Shown here piece after piece: positions 25,524-30,645 of a stretch of 30,645 bases of DNA. A program made the translations under genes and the position numbers. The DNA comes from Vallitalea maricola. Lineage in GTDB: Bacteria; Bacillota; Clostridia; Lachnospirales; Vallitaleaceae. The stretch lies in assembly GCF_036985595.1 (NCBI RefSeq), contig NZ_BTPU01000075.1:1-30645 (forward strand), written 5' to 3'. The stretch's first letter is position 1; every line of letters begins with the position of its first letter. Below the pieces are notes generated by a model, which had not been told where the DNA came from, ran no database searches, and saw nothing but the letters and a program-made list of their open reading frames with translations.

Positions 25524-27278
25524 TTATTCCTCTATTATAGGAACCCTTACGGTTACTTGTGTATATTTATTTAGCTCACTCTCTACATAGATACCATATT
25601 CCTCACCAAAATTCAGTTTAATTCTTTTATTAACATTATATATTCCAACTTTTGGTTTCTTCTCTGTTCCAGTGTCATTTTCCATAAAAAGTAATTTAAT
25701 TTTCTCAGGCAAAATTCCCTGTCCATTATCTGTCACCTTAAATACTATTTCATCATCATTCTTATAACCCTTTATAGTTATAAGACCTCTTTCTTCATTG
25801 TGAGATATACCATGAGTTATTGCATTTTCTATAATAGGTTGAAGCATAAGCTTAAGTGTTAAACAGTTTAATATAGAGTTATCTATATCCCATGTAACAT
25901 CAAAGCTATCTGCATATCGTACCTGCATAATGTGAATATAGTGTTTTGTATACTCAATTTCATTTTCTACCGTGATCATCATTTTTGAATCCTTGAACAT
26001 ACCACCTAATAATTCCATAAAAGCATAGACCATGTTTTCAATATTTTCTTTATGAGCCATCATAGCCATTAATTTAATGCAATTTAGTGTATTATATATA
26101 AAATGAGGATTTATCTGTGCCTGAAGTGCCCTAATTTCTTCCTCTTGTCTTTCTTTTTCTTTTTTATCCCGTTCAATCATTAAATCATCTATCTTATTAA
26201 TCATTTCTGTAAATGCAATCTCCAGTTCTTTTATTTCTCCAAATCCAATTAGTTTTTCATCCGCAACAAAATATCCTTTTTCTGCTTTTTTCATTCTCTT
26301 CATCAATCTTCTAATTGCACGAATTATTTTATTAAAAAATACTATAGAAAATAACATAAAAAGCAATATCATAAGTCCAAATATTTTATTAAATAGTAGT
26401 ATATTTTTTTCCATTTCTTTCATCATAATATTATAATCAGTAATATTCACAATTAACCATCCTGATTGAGGTGTTTTATAAGATATAACTTTTGTATTGT
26501 TATCAATTTTATAAGCATCTGAGGGTTCTTTGTTTTCTAAATAAACCTCTTTCAAATCTGGGAAATCATTTATATTTTTGCCTAAGTTAGAATCTTTTGA
26601 CGAAACCATAACATTACCGTAATCATCAAAAATTATAACATCACCTCTATATTTATCTCCAAGCTCAGAATGTATGCCATCAAATACATAAGTTTTATAA
26701 TTTACTAATAACATCTCAAGATTTTCAGGTAAATTTAATAAAGTATTTAACTCTAAATGAGATATTCCAGCAGCAATACTAAATTTATTTTTATCATTAT
26801 TTTTAATTGTTTTTAGTTGAAACTTATTAGTTAATTCTAAGTACCATTTTTCTTTTCGTATTTTGCTTTCGTTAATATTCCCTTCTTCTTTATAGCTATA
26901 ATACCCACTATCTTTCATAAAAAAATAAGCAGAATCAATTTCGTATAAGTAATCAAATCTTTTAGAAATGTATTTTTCTAGTTCATATTCCAATTCTCTT
27001 TTTAAGACAATATCTTTTTCAGCATTCCATTCATCAATTAATTTTATAATTTTATCATCCGACACCATCATAGCTGTTTTTAAACGTAATCGTTTTAATT
27101 CGGACTCTATGGCATTTGACAAATATTCCATACTTTTAATAGTTTTATCAGAATACTCAATTTTATATTGTTCTTTCAAATAGTAATATAATGACGAATT
27201 AATTATAATTACTGGTATAACAATTATTAAAATAAATCCTATTATAAATTTTGAAGATAAGGTTTCTATATGCCTCAT
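25524..27278 (-). CDS. YesM/LytS-type sensor histidine kinase
   Basis: The 584-aa membrane kinase has a first helix (about 10-28), an extracytoplasmic sensor region of about 260 residues, a second helix (293-315), a HAMP-like linker, and a His_kinase domain with the phospho-accepting His392 in QINPHFIYNTLN. The HATPase domain carries QPIIENAITHG, DNGQGI and GIYNVNKRI. It should phosphorylate the YesN-type regulator of the same operon in response to a sugar or a loaded binding protein. The ATG at 27278 is preferred over 27293: GGGTGG lies 7 nt before it, and nothing suitable precedes the longer start. It follows the binding-protein gene and is closed by a terminator. Confidence 0.92.
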   Translation of the reverse strand: MRHIETLSSKFIIGFILIIVIPVIIINSSLYYYLKEQYKIEYSDKTIKSMEYLSNAIESELKRLRLKTAMMVSDDKIIKLIDEWNAEKDIVLKRELEYELEKYISKRFDYLYEIDSAYFFMKDSGYYSYKEEGNINESKIRKEKWYLELTNKFQLKTIKNNDKNKFSIAAGISHLELNTLLNLPENLEMLLVNYKTYVFDGIHSELGDKYRGDVIIFDDYGNVMVSSKDSNLGKNINDFPDLKEVYLENKEPSDAYKIDNNTKVISYKTPQSGWLIVNITDYNIMMKEMEKNILLFNKIFGLMILLFMLFSIVFFNKIIRAIRRLMKRMKKAEKGYFVADEKLIGFGEIKELEIAFTEMINKIDDLMIERDKKEKERQEEEIRALQAQINPHFIYNTLNCIKLMAMMAHKENIENMVYAFMELLGGMFKDSKMMITVENEIEYTKHYIHIMQVRYADSFDVTWDIDNSILNCLTLKLMLQPIIENAITHGISHNEERGLITIKGYKNDDEIVFKVTDNGQGILPEKIKLLFMENDTGTEKKPKVGIYNVNKRIKLNFGEEYGIYVESELNKYTQVTVRVPIIEE

Positions 27279-27285
27279 AATCATA

Positions 27286-27291
27286 CCACCC
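27286..27291 (-). promoter_or_regulatory. Ribosome binding site that sets the kinase start
   Basis: GGGTGG is 7 nt before ATG 27278 and inside the longer frame from 27293. Confidence 0.55.
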
Positions 27292-27351
27292 ATTTTTTAT
27301 AGTAACCACAATAGGAGAATCCTACCAAGAATTTTCCTAAAAGCAGTAGTC

Positions 27352-28680
27352 TTACTTTTTATAGAAATCATCTAATACTTTTTGTAAATCTTTATCAGCT
27401 AATTGGATGAACTCATCTAATGAAATCTCATTGCCTAAATATTTTTCTAATGCCCCTTGAAAAACTTTATTTTGCTCTTCCCAAACTGCGTTTTCAGCTA
27501 ATGTTCCAGCAAATTCCAAAGTATCTAAGAAAGCTTTTTTATTAGCAGGAACTGTAGTTGTATCACTAAGCATTTCTTCCATTACTGCTTTATTTGATGG
27601 TAATGAATCAGCTACAGTAGCGTGAAGCTTTTGAGCCTTTTCGCTTAAGTAGTACTCCATGTACTTCCATCCAGCTTCTTTTTCTGCTTCTCCTGCATTT
27701 GCATTTAACACCCAGCTATTAGCTATAAAAGATGCATAATATTCTGCTTGTTTAGGTTGAATTACTACATCGTAATTAACTCCTGCTTCGTTATTTCTTG
27801 TTGTTCCAACAAAAGCATCATAGAACATGGCTACTTTTTGTCTTGGGAAATAAGTGTGTGATTTAACTGTTAACTCACCAGCCATAGCTTCGAATTCTGG
27901 AACATATTTATCAGTATTCCAAGCATCATACATAAATTTTACAGCTTCTTTTACCTTTGGATCAGATGCAATTGTAGAATTCTTTCTATCTTCATCAAGA
28001 ATATCTCCACCAAATTGTCTAATAATTGGATACCATCCATATCTTAATTGGTTTGAGGGAATAGCAAATCCATAATGCTCATCATTAGTTAATTTAATAG
28101 CTGCTTCTCTTAAATCATCTAAAGTCCAATCTGCTGTTGGATAATCAACTCCTGCTTCGTCAAACATATCTTTGTTGTAGTAAAGAACATCTACTTGAAT
28201 ACCTTGAGGAATTCCAAATAATTTTCCTTCTGGAGTTCTTAATTGTTTAATCCCTAAAAATTTATTTTCGTCAAGACCACTGGCTCTTTCTGTAATATCT
28301 TCTAAAACTCCACGTTCTGCATATTGAGGAATATAAACACCATCTAATAAGAATACTTCAGGTGCTGCTCCAGCAGCTAACTCTGCTTTAAGTCTTTCGT
28401 AGTGGCCACTCCAATTAGATTGAATAGTTTCTACTTCAATATTTGGATTTTCAGCCATAAATTCATCAACAATCTTTTGCATTGTTTGAGTAGCTTGACC
28501 CGCTGCATAATAAGCAACTCGAATTTTAACAGGAGCTTGTAATTCTTTGTCATCTATTTTTTCTGAAGTTGTAACCTCATTCTTATTTGCCTCATCTTTT
28601 TTTGAGGAGTTGTTACATGCAGTTAAGCCTACTGATATTACCATAATAAGTACTAATAATAAACTTATAATCTTTTTCAT
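27352..28680 (-). CDS. UgpB/MalE-type sugar-binding lipoprotein within a two-component operon
   Basis: The 442-aa lipoprotein has lipobox LTAC (Cys22) and a Lys/Glu/Asn tether to about residue 48. The SBP_bac_1 fold is recognisable from VDEFMAENPNIEVETIQ, KLFGIPQGIQVDVLYYNKDMF and WKYMEYYLSEKAQKLHA. It binds a sugar or oligosaccharide at the cell surface. It sits between the response regulator (60 bp) and the kinase (about 73 bp), with no permease gene beside it in this window. It may therefore serve as the ligand-sensing subunit of the kinase, as XylFII does for LytS, or feed a permease encoded elsewhere. AAAGGAG lies 6 nt before the ATG. Confidence 0.9.
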   Translation of the reverse strand: MKKIISLLLVLIMVISVGLTACNNSSKKDEANKNEVTTSEKIDDKELQAPVKIRVAYYAAGQATQTMQKIVDEFMAENPNIEVETIQSNWSGHYERLKAELAAGAAPEVFLLDGVYIPQYAERGVLEDITERASGLDENKFLGIKQLRTPEGKLFGIPQGIQVDVLYYNKDMFDEAGVDYPTADWTLDDLREAAIKLTNDEHYGFAIPSNQLRYGWYPIIRQFGGDILDEDRKNSTIASDPKVKEAVKFMYDAWNTDKYVPEFEAMAGELTVKSHTYFPRQKVAMFYDAFVGTTRNNEAGVNYDVVIQPKQAEYYASFIANSWVLNANAGEAEKEAGWKYMEYYLSEKAQKLHATVADSLPSNKAVMEEMLSDTTTVPANKKAFLDTLEFAGTLAENAVWEEQNKVFQGALEKYLGNEISLDEFIQLADKDLQKVLDDFYKK

Positions 28681-28740
28681 AAATGACTCCTTTCAATTTC
28701 GTTATTCTTAATGTATATATTCATAAGTTAACTTAATTCT

Positions 28741-30333
28741 TTAAGTATTACGATATTTATTTGGATTCATTCCCACATTCTTCTTAAAAAGTCTACTAAA
28801 ATGCTCTTTGCTAGAATAACCTACTTGTTCACATATTTCATAAATTTTTAAGTTTGTGGTTTTTAAAAGTTTTTTTGCATGTTCTAATCTAACTTGAGTT
28901 AAATAGTCAGAATAGGTTACCCCCAAATTTTGTGAAAACAAACTACTAAAGTAACTTTCATTAATAACTAAATATTCACAGATGTTTTCTAGTGTCAGTT
29001 TTTTGTTATAATTTTTATCAATATAAAGCTTAGCACGCCGTATTATTGGATTCAAAGTAGTATCATTAAGTTTCATAAGGTAAGAAAAAATCTGTTCAAC
29101 ATAATCATTAATCCATAAATGAATTTCATTAACTGTTTCTAATGATTCTAGGTGAGTATAAACATTTTCATTGGAACCTATAAACTGTTCAGGCATGATA
29201 TCTTTATCTAAAATATAACTATCTATTAACACAACAATCTTGGCATAATCACCAATTAAGTCATTAATATTATCTGCTTCAAAATACTTAATCGTATTTA
29301 ATATTTCATTCAATTTCAAGAAAGTTTTTTGATGATTTAATTCGAATAGTGCAATTATCATTTCTTTAGAGATTTTTAGTACATCTGTATATGGAATATA
29401 TTTAATATCTTTAGTATGTTCAGGATAAATAATTTCCCCTTTACCTAATAAATAGCTTAATCGAACATTCTTCTGTGCAGCTAATAATAAGTCGTGAGCA
29501 CTTCCTAATCCATTTCCAATAGGACTTACACCAATGGTAACATTAATGTCCAAAAAGGTTCTTAGAGAAGATCGAACTTTATTAAGAATCATTGCTATTT
29601 CATGTCGTATCAATAAAAAACTTGGAATTTCAAAAGATAAAATAATAATAAACTCATTAAGGGAAAGATGTATAACTTCACCGTTATTAGATTCAACTAG
29701 AATTTGTTCTATAGCGGTATTTGCCGAATTAATAATAGATATCAAATTGCCCTCATTATATTGTTTTTTTAATTTAGAAAAATCATCTACCATTATGGAA
29801 CATACAATTAATTTATTATCTGTAATATGTAGATTAAGCAGTTTATCATAACTGTCTGGAGCGTTGCTTTTTCCTAAAAGTATATTACGCAAATAGTTCT
29901 TTTTTGCATTTTTTAGATGAGTTCCTGATAATTCTGTTGGACTTATTATATTAGGTTTAGAAGTGGCTAGCAACCTTGTAACTAAGGCTAAGACATCATT
30001 TGGCTTCATTTTATGCTTTAAAATATAATCGCCTACTCCAAGTTTAAATGCTTTTCGTACCAAATCATAATCATCATACGAGCTTAAAACAACTAGAGCT
30101 GGAGTTAGTCCTAATGAATTAATATTCTCAATAAGCGAAATACCATCCATTATCGGCATATTGATATCAGTTATTACCATATGAATATTAGGATTGCTCT
30201 TTAAAATTTCAAGGGCCTGTTTACCATTTGCTGCTTCAAATTCTATACTTATATTGTGCTCTTCCCATTTGATAAGAGATTTCAAACCTAATCTAACAAT
30301 TGGTTCGTCATCAACTATTAAAATTTCATACAC
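28741..30333 (-). CDS. YesN-type response regulator with AraC DNA-binding domain
   Basis: The 530-aa regulator has an N-terminal receiver domain (1-120, acidic pair D8-D9, phospho-acceptor D56 in VITDINMP), a middle region of about 300 residues, and a C-terminal AraC/HTH_18 domain (about 430-530). The latter includes YSDYLTQVRLEHAKKLL and the closing VGYSSKEHFSRLFKKNVGMNPNKYR. Phosphorylated by the kinase encoded two genes downstream, it probably activates the polysaccharide genes by binding direct half-sites 20 bp apart. It is the first gene of the operon behind a good promoter; the ribosome site (AGGGA) is 11 nt from the ATG. Confidence 0.92.
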   Translation of the reverse strand: MYEILIVDDEPIVRLGLKSLIKWEEHNISIEFEAANGKQALEILKSNPNIHMVITDINMPIMDGISLIENINSLGLTPALVVLSSYDDYDLVRKAFKLGVGDYILKHKMKPNDVLALVTRLLATSKPNIISPTELSGTHLKNAKKNYLRNILLGKSNAPDSYDKLLNLHITDNKLIVCSIMVDDFSKLKKQYNEGNLISIINSANTAIEQILVESNNGEVIHLSLNEFIIILSFEIPSFLLIRHEIAMILNKVRSSLRTFLDINVTIGVSPIGNGLGSAHDLLLAAQKNVRLSYLLGKGEIIYPEHTKDIKYIPYTDVLKISKEMIIALFELNHQKTFLKLNEILNTIKYFEADNINDLIGDYAKIVVLIDSYILDKDIMPEQFIGSNENVYTHLESLETVNEIHLWINDYVEQIFSYLMKLNDTTLNPIIRRAKLYIDKNYNKKLTLENICEYLVINESYFSSLFSQNLGVTYSDYLTQVRLEHAKKLLKTTNLKIYEICEQVGYSSKEHFSRLFKKNVGMNPNKYRNT

Positions 30334-30392
30334 TGTCTATCCCTACTTTCATATAAATTGAACTCACTTCTGTTCTTCGTATCTAGATTTTC

Positions 30393-30404
30393 TCTCTTAA
30401 GAGA
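30393..30404. promoter_or_regulatory. 12-bp palindrome in the regulator leader
   Basis: TCTCTTAAGAGA is a perfect palindrome in the roughly 120-nt leader between promoter and regulator gene. It could be an operator or a small hairpin; no partner site was found. Confidence 0.3.
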
Positions 30405-30461
30405 TTAATGTTTCCTATTATATAAAAAAGTTACGATATGAACGATTACTGGTAATATTAT

Positions 30462-30489
30462 ATTGTACAATAGATATGTTGTTTGTCAA
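30462..30489 (-). promoter_or_regulatory. Promoter of the regulator/binding-protein/kinase operon
   Basis: A consensus TTGACA (30484-30489) is followed after 16 nt by TACAAT (30462-30467). It is the best sigma-A promoter in the window, consistent with steady basal expression of the sensor system. Confidence 0.75.
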
Positions 30490-30515
30490 TATTTAAACTA
30501 TGGTAATTTCTAGCT

Positions 30516-30536
30516 TATGCAACTAATTTTTGCATA
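30516..30536. promoter_or_regulatory. Inverted repeat upstream of the regulator promoter
   Basis: The arms TATGCAA and TTGCATA are perfect 7-bp matches around 7 nt, centred about 37 bp above the -35. It is a possible binding site for an unknown dimeric regulator. The rest of 30537-30645 shows nothing I can name. Confidence 0.3.
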
Positions 30537-30645
30537 GACATCTTGTATTTACAAAAAATAATGCTATTACATCCACCTAAAAATATAGAGTTATTCATAT
30601 AGATAAAATATTAATTTATTAGCCGCAAAAGGACTGTGCACTAAC

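Overview
The window is low-GC DNA, and every convincing gene lies on the minus strand. The features point to an anaerobic Clostridia-type Firmicute: SLH surface anchoring, YesM/YesN-type two-component signalling, LplB/YtcP-type sugar permeases, Clostridium-style lipoprotein signals and strong AAGGAG ribosome sites. A Vallitalea- or Lachnospirales-like marine or sediment fermenter would fit, but genus is only inferred from style.

Read in the direction of transcription (high to low coordinates), the first block (30.5-25.5 kb) is a promoter, a YesN-type response regulator, a solute-binding lipoprotein and a YesM-type histidine kinase, closed by a U-tract terminator. No permease accompanies that binding protein, so it may be part of the sensor. 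The second block (25.2-15.9 kb) is one 9.2-kb gene for an SLH-anchored surface protein. It has two complete family-8 polysaccharide lyase (PL8) modules, three carbohydrate-binding-type modules and six Ig-like Big_2 domains, and arose by an internal 3.6-kb duplication. A strong hairpin follows.

The third block (15.8-5.6 kb) holds a GH130 mannosyl-glucose phosphorylase, then LplB and YtcP permeases, an LplA-type binding protein, a secreted GH30 enzyme, a GH29 alpha-L-fucosidase and a DUF4091/GH123-like glycosidase. The GH130 gene and the permease operon have near-identical promoters, with the same -35, spacer, -10 and upstream half-site spacing, so they look like one regulon. The scheme is extracellular cutting by PL8 and GH30, uptake by the LplB/YtcP/LplA importer (its ATPase is not in the window) and cytoplasmic trimming by GH29, DUF4091 and GH130. 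This is a Gram-positive polysaccharide utilization locus for a uronic-acid-containing, probably fucosylated, glycan that I cannot name.

The fourth block (5.2-0.2 kb) is a separate unit: an AfuA/FbpA-type binding protein, a hairpin, an ATPase, a fused double permease overlapping the ATPase by one base, and a PHP-domain phosphoesterase. The binding protein lacks the Tyr-Tyr pair of iron binders. With a phosphoesterase next door, import of a phosphorylated compound is more likely than import of iron. No RNA genes, CRISPR arrays, intact insertion sequences or prophage genes were seen.
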